In this document: one piece after another, positions 1 to 9,125 of the stretch
Layout of the letters: each line of letters opens with the position of its first letter
How positions within the stretch are numbered: the first letter of the stretch is position 1
From: Allochromatium vinosum DSM 180
Lineage (GTDB): Bacteria; Pseudomonadota; Gammaproteobacteria; Chromatiales; Chromatiaceae
Direction of reading: 5' to 3'
Length of the DNA: 64,000 nt
Assembly (NCBI RefSeq): GCF_000025485.1
Contig: NC_013851.1
Coordinates: forward strand, 177,001-241,000
Made by a program: the position numbers and the translations under genes
Notes under the pieces: model-generated
The model's input: the letters and a program-made list of their open reading frames with translations, nothing else
Databases searched by the model: none
What the model was told of the DNA's origin: nothing

Positions 1-1590
1 CATGATCCCGGCCGAGAGCGCATAGACGCGCGCCAGATCGATGATGGGGATGAGACCGCGATGCTTGATGTCGAGCGTATGGTCGTGATCGCCGCCCTGG
101 ATCAGCACGATATTGCGGAAGAAGCCGAGCGGCGGACGGTTCTTGAGCGCGTTGGCCGCCATGTAGGCGATGAAGATGCGGTTGGCGCGCGACTTCTCGA
201 TGATGCGCTCGTGCAGCTCCTCGCACAGTCCGTTGGGGTCGCGCAGCGAGCGCATGTCGAAGAAGACGTTCGACAGCATCAGCGCCATCGGCTCGGGCTT
301 GAGGATCCAGTTGGAGAAATACTTGTTCCAGATCCGCAGCGTCTGGCGCCACTTGGGATTGCTCGCCATGACGTCGCCGGGGCAGTAGACGCAGCCGCAG
401 GCATGGAGTCCATCGTTGACGAAGCGCGCCAGGGCGGCGAAATAGGCGTCGTCCTCGGGCTTGGCCTCGTCGGAGATCAGGAGCGCATTGTCCTGATCCG
501 AATGCGCCGACTGCTCGCGCCGTGCCTGCGAGCCGCCCAGCAGCCAGGCATAGGGCACGGGCGGCGCGCCGAGATCGGCCTCGGCCAGCTCGATCAGACG
601 CAGGGTGATGGCGTCGGTGATGGCGCTGATCGCCTGTCCGACCTGGGTCGCCGTCGCTCCACCCAGGATCAGATGCACCTGTAATTCGGCGATCTTGGCT
701 CCGATCTGGGCCAGGGTCTCGATGGAATCGGCGCGATGGATGTCGCCGACCAGATAGATCGAGTTGGCGCTCTGGAAACGGGTGAAGTCGGTCGATGAGA
801 TCAGCCCCACGACCCGTCCGTTCTCCACCACCGGCAGATGGTGCACATTGAGCCGGGTCATGGCGATGAGCGCCTGGAAACCGAGCGTATCCATGTCGAC
901 CGTGGTCAGCTTCTCGGTCATGATCGCGCGCACCGGCTGATCGGTCGCCAGCCCCGCCGCGACACAGCGATTGCGCAGATCGCGGTCGGTGATCATGCCG
1001 GCCAGATGTTCGCCGTCCATGATCAGGAGCGAGGAGACATGGTGCTCGGACATGATGCGCGCGGCGTCACGGATACTGGTCTCGGGACGGGTCGCGATGG
1101 GCGCGCGCTGGACCATGTCGCGCACCTGTACCGTCATCAGCCCGGTGCCGCTGGATGGCGACTCGGTCACCACGTCGAGCGCCTTGCGCAACCGGCGCGA
1201 GGTCGACTGCTCGAAGTGTTCGGCGAAGGCGGGGTGCGCGGCGCGCAGCTCGGTCAGATCCGCGCAGGGCAGGGCATAGACGAGCGTGTCCTCGGCGGTG
1301 TTGCCCTGGAAACGTGGTTCGTCCTCCGAGATCCGGCAGTGCTGTTCGCACAGATCGCCCTCGGCCAGCTTGCCGACCAACTCGCCGCGCGTGTTGCGCA
1401 GCTCCACCGCGCCGCGGCGCAGGATGTAGAGACAGGGCGAATCGGCCGCCTCGGGCGGAAAGGGCGTGCCGCGACGGAAATAGCGCACCGACAGACGTCG
1501 TGGAAGACGGGCCAGCGTCTCCTCGGGCAGTTGATCGAACGGCGGATGACTGGCCAGGAATTCCTGGATCTCGATCAGTTCGACATCCAT
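1..1590 (-). CDS. DUF294 nucleotidyltransferase / CBS / cyclic nucleotide-binding protein (3' end cut off)
   Basis: The gene runs off the left edge; 530 codons are visible from an ATG at 1590 (MDVELIEIQEFL). Residues about 1-115 look like a cyclic nucleotide-binding beta-roll (YILRRGAVELRNTRGELVG). A CBS-domain pair follows, then a nucleotidyltransferase core with GGSQARREQSAHSDQDNAL, and the last visible residues (RGLIPIIDLARVYAL) belong to the DUF294 C-terminal domain. Members are usually a little over 600 residues, so roughly 100 residues should lie outside the window. By family, these are cytoplasmic signalling nucleotidyltransferases thought to sense adenosyl or cyclic nucleotides; the substrate is unknown. 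It is transcribed divergently from trpG. The strong ORFs on the opposite strand are shadows. Confidence 0.85.
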   Translation of the reverse strand, partial: MDVELIEIQEFLASHPPFDQLPEETLARLPRRLSVRYFRRGTPFPPEAADSPCLYILRRGAVELRNTRGELVGKLAEGDLCEQHCRISEDEPRFQGNTAEDTLVYALPCADLTELRAAHPAFAEHFEQSTSRRLRKALDVVTESPSSGTGLMTVQVRDMVQRAPIATRPETSIRDAARIMSEHHVSSLLIMDGEHLAGMITDRDLRNRCVAAGLATDQPVRAIMTEKLTTVDMDTLGFQALIAMTRLNVHHLPVVENGRVVGLISSTDFTRFQSANSIYLVGDIHRADSIETLAQIGAKIAELQVHLILGGATATQVGQAISAITDAITLRLIELAEADLGAPPVPYAWLLGGSQARREQSAHSDQDNALLISDEAKPEDDAYFAALARFVNDGLHACGCVYCPGDVMASNPKWRQTLRIWNKYFSNWILKPEPMALMLSNVFFDMRSLRDPNGLCEELHERIIEKSRANRIFIAYMAANALKNRPPLGFFRNIVLIQGGDHDHTLDIKHRGLIPIIDLARVYALSAGIM

Positions 1591-1752
1591 CGGTTGTTCT
1601 CACGCTTGCGGAATGGAACGAGGTTCGGGTCGAGCCGGTATTGAAACATGAATCGCGAACGTTCGGGCGAGTGCCGTATCACGCCGGTTTCGTTCGCGGG
1701 GCGTTTCGGCGAGAATGCCGCGTCGTCCCAAGAATCCAAGGATGCCCTGTCT

Positions 1753-2334
1753 ATGCTGCTGATGATCGACAACTACGATTCCTTCACCTACAACCTGGTG
1801 CAGTATTTCGGCGAGCTGGGTGCCGAGGTGAAGGTCGTCCGCAACGACGAGCTGACGGTCGAGGAGGCGGTCGCGCTCGCGCCCGAACGGGTCGTGATCT
1901 CGCCCGGTCCCTGCACGCCGCACGAGGCCGGGATCTCGGTGGCCCTGATCGAGCGTCTGGCCGGCGCGGTGCCGATCCTCGGCGTCTGTCTGGGGCATCA
2001 GTCGATCGGTCAGGCGTTCGGCGGGCGCATCGTCAAGGCGCCCGAGGTCATGCACGGCAAGACCTCGCCGGTGTATCACAGTGATCAAGGCGTCTTCAAC
2101 ACTCTGCCCAATCCCTTCGGGGCCACGCGCTATCACTCGCTGGTGATCGAACCCGAGACCCTGCCGGACTGCCTGGAAGTCACGGCCTGGACTCAGAACC
2201 CGGATGGTACGCGCGAATGCATCATGGGTGTGCGTCATCGCACGCTGCCGATCCAGGGCGTGCAGTTCCATCCCGAATCCATCCTCACCGAACAGGGCCA
2301 TCGTCTGCTCCAGAACTTCCTGGAGGACCGCTGA
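1753..2334 (+). CDS. trpG: Anthranilate synthase component II, glutamine amidotransferase
   Basis: The 193-residue product supplies ammonia from glutamine to TrpE for anthranilate synthesis, the first step of tryptophan synthesis. The start [15 protein letters not shown] is the family start; an in-frame upstream extension to 1648 has no family resemblance, and an AAGGA precedes 1753 by about 10 bases. The class I amidotransferase triad is visible: Cys79 in GVCLGHQ, and His173 and Glu175 in QFHPES. The gene is followed after one base by trpD and then trpC, giving a trpGDC operon. TrpE is not in the window. A dual role in folate synthesis (as PabA) is possible but cannot be read from sequence. 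Confidence 0.95.
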   Translation: MLLMIDNYDSFTYNLVQYFGELGAEVKVVRNDELTVEEAVALAPERVVISPGPCTPHEAGISVALIERLAGAVPILGVCLGHQSIGQAFGGRIVKAPEVMHGKTSPVYHSDQGVFNTLPNPFGATRYHSLVIEPETLPDCLEVTAWTQNPDGTRECIMGVRHRTLPIQGVQFHPESILTEQGHRLLQNFLEDR

Positions 2335-2335
2335 C

Positions 2336-3358
2336 ATGGAACTCAAGGACGCCATCACGCGCTGTATCGAACGCCGTGATCTCAGTGGCGACGAGATGAG
2401 CGCGGTGATGCGCCGCATCATGACCGGCGGTGCCACCCCGGCCCAGATCGCCGGCTTCCTGATCGCGCTGCACATGAAGGGCGAGAGCGTGACCGAGATC
2501 GCCGCCGCCGCCGCCGTGATGCGCGAACTGGCCACCGGGGTCGATCTCTGCGGACTGGATCACACCGTCGACATCGTCGGCACCGGGGGCGACTGTTCGG
2601 GCACTTTCAACGTCTCGACCACCAGCATGTTCGTCGCCGCCGCCGCCGGCTGCCATGTCGCCAAGCACGGCAACCGCTCGGTCTCCAGCAAGTCCGGCGC
2701 GGCCGACGTGCTGGAAGCGGCCGGGCTCCGGCTCGATCTCACCGCCGAGCAGGTCGCCCGCTGCGTGCGCGAGGTCGGGGTCGGCTTCATGTTCGCGCCC
2801 GGTCATCACAGCGCCATGAAGCACGCCGTCGTTCCCCGGCGCGAGCTGGGCGTGCGCACCATTTTCAATGTCCTGGGGCCGCTGACCAACCCGGCGCGGG
2901 TACCCAATCAGGTGCTCGGCGTCTTCAGCGCCGAGTTGCTCGAACCGCTCGCCCTGGTGCTGCAACGGCTCGGCAGCCGGCACGTGCTGGTGGTCCACGC
3001 GCGCGACGGACTCGACGAGATCAGCATCGCCGACAGCACGGATGTGGCTGAACTGCGCGATGGCGAAGTCCGTGTCTACAGTCTGCGGCCCGAGGATTTC
3101 GGACTCCAGCGCGCGCCGCTGGAGGCGATCCGCGTGTCGGGTCCGGCCGAGAGTCTGGCGCTGCTGCTGAGCGTGCTCGCCGGTGAACCCGGACCCGCGC
3201 GCGACATCGTGCGGCTCAACGCCGGTGCAGCCATCTATGCCGCCGGGCGTGCCGGCTCGCTCGCCGAGGGCGTGACCGTGGCGGCTCAGGTGATCGACAG
3301 CGGTGAGGCCCAGCGACGCCTGGAACGTCTGGTCGCCCTGACCAAGCGCTTCGATTGA
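2336..3358 (+). CDS. trpD: Anthranilate phosphoribosyltransferase
   Basis: The 340-residue enzyme transfers phosphoribose from PRPP to anthranilate, the second step of the tryptophan pathway. The ATG at 2336 lies one base after the trpG stop, so translation is probably coupled; [17 protein letters not shown] is the normal family start. Hallmarks are the PRPP loop GTGGD (82-86), [12 protein letters not shown] (110-121), and [19 protein letters not shown] followed by [10 protein letters not shown]. Length is typical and no key residue appears changed. A longer frame to 2204 overlaps trpG and is not used. Confidence 0.96.
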   Translation: MELKDAITRCIERRDLSGDEMSAVMRRIMTGGATPAQIAGFLIALHMKGESVTEIAAAAAVMRELATGVDLCGLDHTVDIVGTGGDCSGTFNVSTTSMFVAAAAGCHVAKHGNRSVSSKSGAADVLEAAGLRLDLTAEQVARCVREVGVGFMFAPGHHSAMKHAVVPRRELGVRTIFNVLGPLTNPARVPNQVLGVFSAELLEPLALVLQRLGSRHVLVVHARDGLDEISIADSTDVAELRDGEVRVYSLRPEDFGLQRAPLEAIRVSGPAESLALLLSVLAGEPGPARDIVRLNAGAAIYAAGRAGSLAEGVTVAAQVIDSGEAQRRLERLVALTKRFD

Positions 3359-3383
3359 CCCTTCACAGATGACGCAAAGGCTC

Positions 3384-4181
3384 ATGACCGATACCCCGGA
3401 TATCCTGAAAAAGATCGTTCAGCGCAAGATCGAGGAAATCAGCGAGCGGCGCATACGCCGCTCAGACGCCGATCTGAGCGCGGCGCTGGCCGATGTCGGG
3501 CCGGTGCGTGGTTTCGCCGCCGCGCTTCAAACGCGGGTCGCGGCCGGTGAGCCGGCGGTGATCGCCGAGGTCAAGAAAGCCAGTCCGAGCAAGGGCGTGC
3601 TGCGTGCCGACTTCCATCCGGCGGAGATCGCGGCGGGCTATGAACGCGGCGGTGCGGCCTGTCTCTCGGTGCTGACCGATGTGGACTTCTTCCAGGGCGC
3701 CGATGCCTATCTCCAGGAGGCGCGCGCCGCCTGTGCGCTTCCGGTCATCCGCAAGGACTTCATCGTCGACCCCTATCAGGTGCGCGAGGCGCGGCTGATC
3801 GGCGCCGATGCCATCCTGCTGATCGCCGCCTGTCTGTCCGATGCCCAACTGAGCGAGTTGAACGCGCTGGCGCATGAACTGGGGCTGGACGTGCTGGTCG
3901 AGGTGCACGACGCCGAAGAGCTGGAGCGTGCGCTCGCGGTGCCTGGACGGCTGATCGGCATCAACAACCGCAATCTGCGCACCTTCGAGGTGACGCTGGA
4001 GACCACGCTCGGTTTGCTGGAAGCGATTCCGGAGGATCGGCTGCTCGTCACCGAGAGCGGCATCCTGACCGGCGAGGACGTGGCGCGGATGCGCGGTCGG
4101 GGCGTTCATGCCTTCCTGGTCGGCGAAGCCTTCATGCGCGCGCCCGATCCGGGTGTCGAGCTGGCACGGCTGTTCTTCTAG
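3384..4181 (+). CDS. trpC: Indole-3-glycerol phosphate synthase
   Basis: The enzyme closes the indole ring from CdRP in tryptophan synthesis and folds as a TIM barrel. I start at ATG 3384 ([15 protein letters not shown]) because family members begin this way; an in-frame ATG at 3369 would add five residues (MTQRL). Catalytic-region motifs are [10 protein letters not shown] (62-71), [11 protein letters not shown] and [12 protein letters not shown], with GESGI-type VTESGI and FLVGEAFMR near the end. It is the last gene of trpGDC. It meets vfr tail to tail: the two stop codons overlap in a shared CTAG at 4178-4181. The same convergent order occurs in Pseudomonas. Confidence 0.95.
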   Translation: MTDTPDILKKIVQRKIEEISERRIRRSDADLSAALADVGPVRGFAAALQTRVAAGEPAVIAEVKKASPSKGVLRADFHPAEIAAGYERGGAACLSVLTDVDFFQGADAYLQEARAACALPVIRKDFIVDPYQVREARLIGADAILLIAACLSDAQLSELNALAHELGLDVLVEVHDAEELERALAVPGRLIGINNRNLRTFEVTLETTLGLLEAIPEDRLLVTESGILTGEDVARMRGRGVHAFLVGEAFMRAPDPGVELARLFF

Positions 4182-4834
4182 CGTGCGCCATAGACCACGA
4201 TGGTCTTGCCCTTGACGCTCACCAGCCCCTGTTCCTCCAGATTCTTGATCACCCGTCCGGCCATCTCGCGCGAGCAGCCGACGATGCGCCCGAGTTCCTG
4301 ACGCGTCACCCGGATCTGCATCCCGTCCGGGTGCGTCATGGCATCCGGCTGTTTGCAGAGATCGAGCAGGGTGCCGGCGATGCGTCCGGTGACGTCGAGA
4401 AAGGCCAGGTGCCCGACCTTGCGGCTGGTCATCTGCAGACGCATCGACAGTTGTGCGCCGAGGCTGTAGAGCAGCTCCTTGGCCACCTCGGCCAGCTCTT
4501 CTTCGAGCAGGCGGTCGAGGCGCTGATAGGTGATCTCGGCCACCTTGCATCGGGTGCGGGTGCGCACGATGACGCTGCGCGTGTTCTGCGGGACGAACAG
4601 CCCCATCTCGCCGATGAACTCGCCCTTGTTGATATAGGCCAGCATCAGCTCACGGCGTTCATCCTCGTCGAACATCAGGGCCGCGACCGAGCCTTCGATG
4701 AGATAGTAGAGGCTCTCGGCGGCCTGCCCCTGGCGGATGAAATCGACGTTCTTGTCGTAGCTCTTGGTGTGGCATTGAGCCAGAAAGGGCTTCAGCCACT
4801 TGGGCTCTTCCTTCAGTGCGCGCTGAGTGCTCAT
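4178..4834 (-). CDS. vfr: cAMP-responsive Crp/Vfr-type transcription regulator
   Basis: The 218-residue regulator has an N-terminal cyclic nucleotide-binding domain and a C-terminal winged helix-turn-helix (about 176-206, [20 protein letters not shown]). The cAMP pocket looks intact: GEMGLF at 75-80 followed by the Arg-Ser pair in NTRSVIV (86-87). It most resembles Vfr/Crp rather than Fnr, since no N-terminal cysteine cluster is present. In Pseudomonas Vfr controls virulence and type IV pilus genes, and this window also carries the pilus chemosensory operon, but direct control here is inference. The neighbours trpC (convergent) and an OsmC gene (divergent) match the Pseudomonas vfr locus. Confidence 0.93.
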   Translation of the reverse strand: MSTQRALKEEPKWLKPFLAQCHTKSYDKNVDFIRQGQAAESLYYLIEGSVAALMFDEDERRELMLAYINKGEFIGEMGLFVPQNTRSVIVRTRTRCKVAEITYQRLDRLLEEELAEVAKELLYSLGAQLSMRLQMTSRKVGHLAFLDVTGRIAGTLLDLCKQPDAMTHPDGMQIRVTRQELGRIVGCSREMAGRVIKNLEEQGLVSVKGKTIVVYGAR

Positions 4835-4871
4835 CGCTCGACCTGTGCGTGGGTGGGCGGAACTGAGCCGG

Positions 4872-4901
4872 ATTCTAGGCAGGCCGGGTAGTCTTGTCGA
4901 A
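4872..4901 (-). promoter_or_regulatory. Possible sigma70 promoter of vfr
   Basis: On the minus strand TTCGAC (4896-4901) and TAGAAT (4872-4877) are separated by 18 bases, about 38 bases upstream of the vfr start. The -10 element matches consensus at five of six positions. This was judged by eye only. Confidence 0.4.
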
Positions 4902-4979
4902 CTTATGCTAGCCTGCCCCGCCGCCGGTACGGGCGGGCGAGACGTATCGGATCACAACAAACGGCAATGAGGGCGAGCG

Positions 4980-5399
4980 ATGAAGGCGCGGGTGAAATGG
5001 ATCGATGGGGTGGCCATGCTGGGCGAGTCCGGCTCCGGGCATGGCGTGGTGATGGACGGGCCGCCCGAACTGGGTGGACGCAACGTCGGCGTGCGGCCGA
5101 TGGAGATGCTGCTGCTCGGCCTGGGCGGCTGCACCCAGTTCGACGTGCTCCTGATCCTGCGCAAGGGCCGCCAGGATGTCACCGACTGCGTGGTTGAGCT
5201 GGAGGCCGAGCGCGCCGAGCAGGATCCCAAGGTCTTCACCCGTATCCACGTCCACTTCGTCATCACCGGGCGCGGACTCGATCCCAGGCGGGTCGAGCAG
5301 GCGATCCGGCTGAGCGCTGAGAAATACTGCTCGGCCTCGATCATGCTCGGGGCGACAGCCACCGTCACGCACGACTTCGAGATCCGCGAGGCGCCCTGA
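4980..5399 (+). CDS. OsmC/Ohr family protein (YhfA-like)
   Basis: The 139-residue cytoplasmic protein belongs to the OsmC superfamily. Its two conserved cysteines are present: Cys51 in GLGGCTQFDV and Cys117 in EKYCSAS. In OsmC/Ohr these form the thiol peroxidase centre that reduces organic hydroperoxides; for the YhfA-like branch the substrate is less certain. The ATG at 4980 (MKARVKWIDGVAML) follows a GAGGGCGAGCG purine stretch. It is divergent from vfr and convergent with coq7, the order seen around vfr in Pseudomonas (there with speD between OsmC and coq7; speD is absent here). Confidence 0.88.
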   Translation: MKARVKWIDGVAMLGESGSGHGVVMDGPPELGGRNVGVRPMEMLLLGLGGCTQFDVLLILRKGRQDVTDCVVELEAERAEQDPKVFTRIHVHFVITGRGLDPRRVEQAIRLSAEKYCSASIMLGATATVTHDFEIREAP

Positions 5400-5408
5400 G
5401 CCGTATCC

Positions 5409-6071
5409 TCACACCCAGTAGGCGGTGCGCGTCATCACGCGCGAAGTCAGCTTCATCGCCTGACGGATGGGCGCGGGCAGATCGGCTCCGCCCGCCGACT
5501 TGGCGACCTGGGCATGATGGATCTCGTCGGCCTTCATTCGTTCCAGAATCGCCCGGCTCTTCTCGTCGTGGGCCGGGATCTGGGCCAGATGGTCGTCGAG
5601 ATGATCCTCGACCTGACGCTCGGTCTCGACCACGAAGCCGAGACTCCATTTGTCGCCCGCCAGTCCGGCCAGCGCCCCGAGCGCGAAGGAGCCGGCATAC
5701 CAGACCGGGTTCAGCAGGCTCTTGCGGTCGCCCAGCTCGTCCAGGCGCTCCTCGCACCAGGCCAGATGATCGTTCTCCTCCTTGGCCGAGCGCTCCAGCC
5801 GCTGGCGCGTCTCGGGCAGTTTGGCGGTGAGCGCCTGGCCCTGATAGAGCGCCTGGGCGCAGACTTCGCCGGTGTGGTTGATGCGCATCAGACGCGCCAC
5901 ATGCCGGCGCTGGTCGGCGCGCAAATCGGCTTCCATCAGATCGGCGGCCGGATTGCGGCGCTCGGTGAGGCGTGGGCGGCCGAAGACGGTGCGCAGAGCC
6001 TGATCGGTGTTGATGAGCAGGTGATCGAGCAGGGTGTAGCGGCGGCTGTCGGTGTGCTGGCTGTTGGTCAT
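5409..6071 (-). CDS. coq7: 2-polyprenyl-3-methyl-6-methoxy-1,4-benzoquinone monooxygenase (ubiquinone synthesis)
   Basis: Coq7 hydroxylates demethoxyubiquinone, the penultimate step of ubiquinone synthesis, at the inner face of the membrane. The 220-residue product has the duplicated di-iron carboxylate ligands of the family: the HTGEV motif with an upstream Glu, EENDH, and DEIHHA near the C-terminus. The hydrophobic stretch [12 protein letters not shown] fits the membrane-docking helix. I use the ATG at 6071 ([12 protein letters not shown]); a TTG two codons upstream is in frame but less likely. It is the Coq7-type enzyme rather than the flavin-dependent UbiF. Confidence 0.95.
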   Translation of the reverse strand: MTNSQHTDSRRYTLLDHLLINTDQALRTVFGRPRLTERRNPAADLMEADLRADQRRHVARLMRINHTGEVCAQALYQGQALTAKLPETRQRLERSAKEENDHLAWCEERLDELGDRKSLLNPVWYAGSFALGALAGLAGDKWSLGFVVETERQVEDHLDDHLAQIPAHDEKSRAILERMKADEIHHAQVAKSAGGADLPAPIRQAMKLTSRVMTRTAYWV

Positions 6072-6089
6072 CGTCAAAGAACTCGCAAA

Positions 6090-7418
6090 TCAGGTGGACA
6101 TGCTTGGGAGTTGGCGCGCGATCAGCTCGACCGGATGGCAGACCTCGATGGCGAGACCGGACTCGCGGACCCCAGCGAGCAGATGCAGTGCGCATCCCGG
6201 ATTGGTGGTCACGATGATATCCGGCTTCAAGTCGCGGATGTGAATCAGCTTGTCGTCGAGCAACGCGGCGGCCATCTCCGGCTGCTGGAGCAGATAGGTG
6301 CCGGCGGCCCCGCAGCAGCGATCGTTGTCCGGCAGCGGTGCGACCTCCAGGCCCGGAATCCGTGCCAGCAGCCGGTGGACGGCGGCATTGCCCCCGAGCA
6401 GACGCCGGTGCGAGCAGGGTTCGTGCACCAGCACGCGGCGCGCGAGTGGGGTCAGGACGAGCGCGTCGGGCCAGGTCCGGCGGTCGAGGTAATCGCAAAC
6501 CTCCTGCGCCTGGGTGAGCGCCGGATGCTCGCGCAGTTCGGCGATACAGGCACTGGAGGCGCCGACCAGAGGGCGACCGCCGTGGACCTGTGCGCACTGT
6601 TCGCGGGCGCGATCGGCGGCCTCCGGGAAACCGTTGTGACGCTGCATGGCGCCGCAGCAGACCGCCTCGGACGCGATACGGACCCGGAGTCCGAGCCGTT
6701 CGCAGACGAGGCGCGTGGCCGCGATCGCCCCGCCTTGTGCGCTCGCCCCCGAGCAGCCGACGAAGAGATCCAGGTCGGCGTCGTCGAGCGGCTGCGCCGC
6801 GACCGGGCGCGCGGTGACGGCCAGCGCCCTGAGCAGCCGATGACGGGGCGCGATCGCGCGGAGGCGGATCAAGCGCGCGATCTCGACGAGCCGCGCCAGT
6901 CCGGTTCCGACATAGACCGAGGCCAGCCGCCCAAGCGCGTCCATGAACCGGGCGTTCGACAGCGCACCGAGCCGGTGTCCGGTCCAGAATCGCCGCCAAG
7001 TCGGCGTCATGGCCACGTGCCGCGCCCGCGCGCCGTCGAGCAGACGCCCATAGGCGACCAGCGACGGACAGGCCGACTCGCAGGCGCGGCAGAGCAGGCA
7101 GCCGTCGAGATGCGCGGCCAGTCCGGGCGTCATGTCCAACTGACCCGTCAGCCAGCCCTGGACCAGCGCGATGCGCCCGCGCGGCGAGTCGGCCTCGTGG
7201 CGCGTCTTGGCATAGGTCGGACAGTGCGGGAGGCAGAGTCCGCATTTGACGCACTGATCGGCGAGCCGGAGCAGATCCTGATTCGAGAGACGGGGCGCCG
7301 ACCGGGCGGACGACAGAGTGACCGGAGTATTCAAGGCGGATTCTTGGCGGTGATAGTGATGGACGACGTTCGACTGGAACGCCCGACCGACCAGCGCGCG
7401 GGCGCGGATCGACGTCAT
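6090..7418 (-). CDS. GlcF-like iron-sulfur oxidoreductase subunit (two 4Fe-4S clusters, two CCG domains)
   Basis: The product has an N-terminal ferredoxin domain with two cysteine quartets (Cys56/59/62/66 in QCVKCGLCLPHCP and Cys107/110/113/117 in CLLCRACESACP). Two CCG heterodisulfide-reductase-like domains follow (VCCGAMQRHNGF and DRCCGAAGTYLL). This is the architecture of the glycolate oxidase Fe-S subunit GlcF. No GlcD or GlcE flavoprotein gene lies nearby, so the substrate is unknown. The start is uncertain: ATG 7418 lacks a clear ribosome binding site, and the homologous region only begins near SNQDLLRLADQC; TTG at 7334 is an alternative. It is divergent from a [2Fe-2S] ferredoxin gene, which may be a redox partner. 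Confidence 0.8.
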   Translation of the reverse strand: MTSIRARALVGRAFQSNVVHHYHRQESALNTPVTLSSARSAPRLSNQDLLRLADQCVKCGLCLPHCPTYAKTRHEADSPRGRIALVQGWLTGQLDMTPGLAAHLDGCLLCRACESACPSLVAYGRLLDGARARHVAMTPTWRRFWTGHRLGALSNARFMDALGRLASVYVGTGLARLVEIARLIRLRAIAPRHRLLRALAVTARPVAAQPLDDADLDLFVGCSGASAQGGAIAATRLVCERLGLRVRIASEAVCCGAMQRHNGFPEAADRAREQCAQVHGGRPLVGASSACIAELREHPALTQAQEVCDYLDRRTWPDALVLTPLARRVLVHEPCSHRRLLGGNAAVHRLLARIPGLEVAPLPDNDRCCGAAGTYLLQQPEMAAALLDDKLIHIRDLKPDIIVTTNPGCALHLLAGVRESGLAIEVCHPVELIARQLPSMST

Positions 7419-7515
7419 GGAGGAGCGGTGTTCGGGGTGTCATGGTACCCTATAAACCGTTATCCCGACTGAATCACTCTCCCGGCTCACCGACCACGAC
7501 GACCCAGGTTCGACC

Positions 7516-7845
7516 ATGGCGCGCTACAGTCACCACATCTTCTTCTGCACCAATCGGCGCGAGGACGGCCGCCAGTGCTGTGCCCAATCCAATGCCTCGA
7601 ACATGCGCGACTATCTCAAGCGCCGTGCCAAGGATGAGGGGCTATCGGGTCCGAGCGGCGTGCGTGTCAACACCGCCGGCTGTCTGGGGCGCTGTGTCGA
7701 CGGACCTACCATCGTCGTCTATCCCGACGCCGTCTGGTACACCTATGCCGACGAGCAGGATCTGGAAGAGATCCTGAGCGAGCATCTGAAAGGCGGGCGT
7801 GTGGTCGAGCGCTTGCGGCTGCCCGATTCGGGGACGGCGACCTGA
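7516..7845 (+). CDS. Thioredoxin-fold [2Fe-2S] ferredoxin
   Basis: The 109-residue protein carries the cysteine spacing of thioredoxin-like [2Fe-2S] ferredoxins: Cys11 in HIFFCTNRR, Cys21/22 in GRQCCAQS, and Cys56 and Cys60 in NTAGCLGRC. The N-terminal HHIFFCTN is characteristic. These soluble electron carriers are related to the peripheral ferredoxin domain of NADH and hydrogenase complexes; the partner is unknown. It lies upstream of rplM in the same direction, with a strong separate promoter between them, and is divergent from the GlcF-like gene. Confidence 0.88.
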   Translation: MARYSHHIFFCTNRREDGRQCCAQSNASNMRDYLKRRAKDEGLSGPSGVRVNTAGCLGRCVDGPTIVVYPDAVWYTYADEQDLEEILSEHLKGGRVVERLRLPDSGTAT

Positions 7846-7906
7846 GTTCGCGCACGCCCGAGAGGGGCTGTGCGATCGACTGATTGACATTCTGGCATTC
7901 GGGGGC

Positions 7907-7935
7907 TTGCACTCCCGAATTTGATCGCGTATATT
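7907..7935 (+). promoter_or_regulatory. Sigma70 promoter for rplM-rpsI
   Basis: TTGCAC (7907-7912) and TATATT (7930-7935) are separated by exactly 17 bases, an almost ideal housekeeping promoter. It lies about 80 bases upstream of rplM in the gap after the ferredoxin gene, so it should drive the ribosomal protein operon independently. Confidence 0.7.
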
Positions 7936-8018
7936 TCGCGGTCTTTCCCGTAGTGGACAAACGATTTACACGGCCAGCGCGCTGATCACCGTGCGCGGCC
8001 CTCCCGGAGCGATGGAAC

Positions 8019-8456
8019 ATGACGACGACTGTTAGCGCCAAGCCCGCCGAGGTTCGCCGCGCTTGGTACCTGATTGATGCCGAGGGCAAGACCCTGGGGC
8101 GTCTGGCAAGCGAGCTGGCGCGCCGCCTGCGTGGCAAGCACAAGCCGCAATACACCCCTCACGTGGACACGGGCGACTACATGGTGGTCATCAATGCCGA
8201 GAAGATCCGCGTGACCGGCAACAAGCTCCAGGACAAGATGTACTATCACCACACGGGTTACGTCGGCAATCTCAAGTCGACCAACCTGGAGAAGCTGTTG
8301 CAGAGCGCTCCTGAGCGTGCCATTCAGATCGCCGTCAAGGGCATGCTGCCGCGTGGTCCGCTTGGTCGCGCCATGTTCAAGAAACTGCGCGTCTATGCCG
8401 GCCCCAATCACGAGCATCAGGCCCAGCAGCCGCAAGTCCTCGAACTCAACGTGTAG
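8019..8456 (+). CDS. rplM: 50S ribosomal protein L13
   Basis: The 145-residue L13 is an early-assembly protein of the large subunit. Recognisable stretches are [16 protein letters not shown], the [19 protein letters not shown] core, [11 protein letters not shown] and [10 protein letters not shown]. It is followed 11 bases later by rpsI, the usual L13-S9 operon. The N-terminus ([12 protein letters not shown]) is a few residues longer than in Escherichia coli, with no closer start available. Confidence 0.98.
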   Translation: MTTTVSAKPAEVRRAWYLIDAEGKTLGRLASELARRLRGKHKPQYTPHVDTGDYMVVINAEKIRVTGNKLQDKMYYHHTGYVGNLKSTNLEKLLQSAPERAIQIAVKGMLPRGPLGRAMFKKLRVYAGPNHEHQAQQPQVLELNV

Positions 8457-8467
8457 GAATTAGACTC

Positions 8468-8857
8468 ATGTCGGAGACACAACTCGCCACTGGTCGTCGC
8501 AAGACCTCCGCCGCACGGGTCTTCCTGTCGCTGGGATCGGGCAACATCACCGTCAACAACCGTCCGCTGGATGAGTATTTCGGTCGCGAGACTGCGCGCA
8601 TGGTCGTGCGTCAGCCACTGGAAACCGCCGGTCTGGCCGATCGCGTCGACGTCAAGATCACGGTTCGCGGCGGTGGCAACACCGGGCAGGCTGGTGCCAT
8701 TCGTCACGGTATCGCTCGTGCGCTGGTCGATTATAATGAGGAACTGCGCAGCCCCATGCGCCGCGCCGGTTTCCTGACCCGCGATGCACGCGAAGTCGAG
8801 CGCAAGAAGGTCGGTCTGCACAAGGCGCGCAAGCGTCCGCAGTACTCCAAGCGCTGA
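8468..8857 (+). CDS. rpsI: 30S ribosomal protein S9
   Basis: The 129-residue S9 contacts P-site tRNA through its C-terminal tail, and the conserved [17 protein letters not shown] tail is complete here. The N-terminal [12 protein letters not shown] motif and [19 protein letters not shown] are also intact. It is the second gene of the rplM-rpsI operon and is followed by tRNA-Gln 20 bases downstream, which may be co-transcribed. Confidence 0.98.
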   Translation: MSETQLATGRRKTSAARVFLSLGSGNITVNNRPLDEYFGRETARMVVRQPLETAGLADRVDVKITVRGGGNTGQAGAIRHGIARALVDYNEELRSPMRRAGFLTRDAREVERKKVGLHKARKRPQYSKR

Positions 8858-8877
8858 TCGCTTCGAGACAGTTTTCC

Positions 8878-8951
8878 TGGGGAATCGTCTAACGGCAGGA
8901 CAGCGGACTCTGACTCCGTCAATCTAGGTTCGAATCCTAGTTCCCCAGCCA
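8878..8951 (+). tRNA. tRNA-Gln (anticodon CTG)
   Basis: A complete cloverleaf can be drawn. The acceptor stem is TGGGGAA with TTCCCCA, and G is the discriminator base before an encoded CCA. The anticodon loop is CTCTGAC, giving CTG for the CAG codon, and the T-loop is GGTTCGAATCC. The weak U1-A72 pair is typical of tRNA-Gln. The gene sits 20 bases after rpsI and is followed at once by a terminator and then the accessory island, so it marks the edge of conserved sequence. Confidence 0.95.
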
Positions 8952-8955
8952 AACA

Positions 8956-8994
8956 AAACAAGGGCTTAGCCGCAAGGCTAGGCCCTTTGTTTTT
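8956..8994 (+). terminator. Rho-independent terminator after tRNA-Gln
   Basis: The hairpin pairs AGGGCTTAGCC with GGCTAGGCCCT around a GCAA loop and is followed by TTTGTTTTT. A mirrored A-rich stretch precedes it, so it could work in both directions. It ends the rplM-rpsI-tRNA transcript. Confidence 0.85.
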
Positions 8995-9125
8995 GGGTTC
9001 CGGGCGTATTCCGGGCGGAGCCACGTACAGCTTGTTCCGGGAAGAGCCAGTTGCGGATAAGATCAGGGTTCACTCTCCGCGCCAACTCAGACCACCAATC
9101 CATCATCAGGAAAGGGTAAATACCG

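Noticed and set aside
1648-1752. N-terminal extension of TrpG
   Set aside because: The 35 extra residues have no resemblance to TrpG, and the internal ATG has a ribosome binding site and the family start sequence.
5365-7472. Long open frames in both strands over coq7 and the GlcF-like gene
   Set aside because: They cross two clear genes and contain no motif; typical of high-GC DNA.
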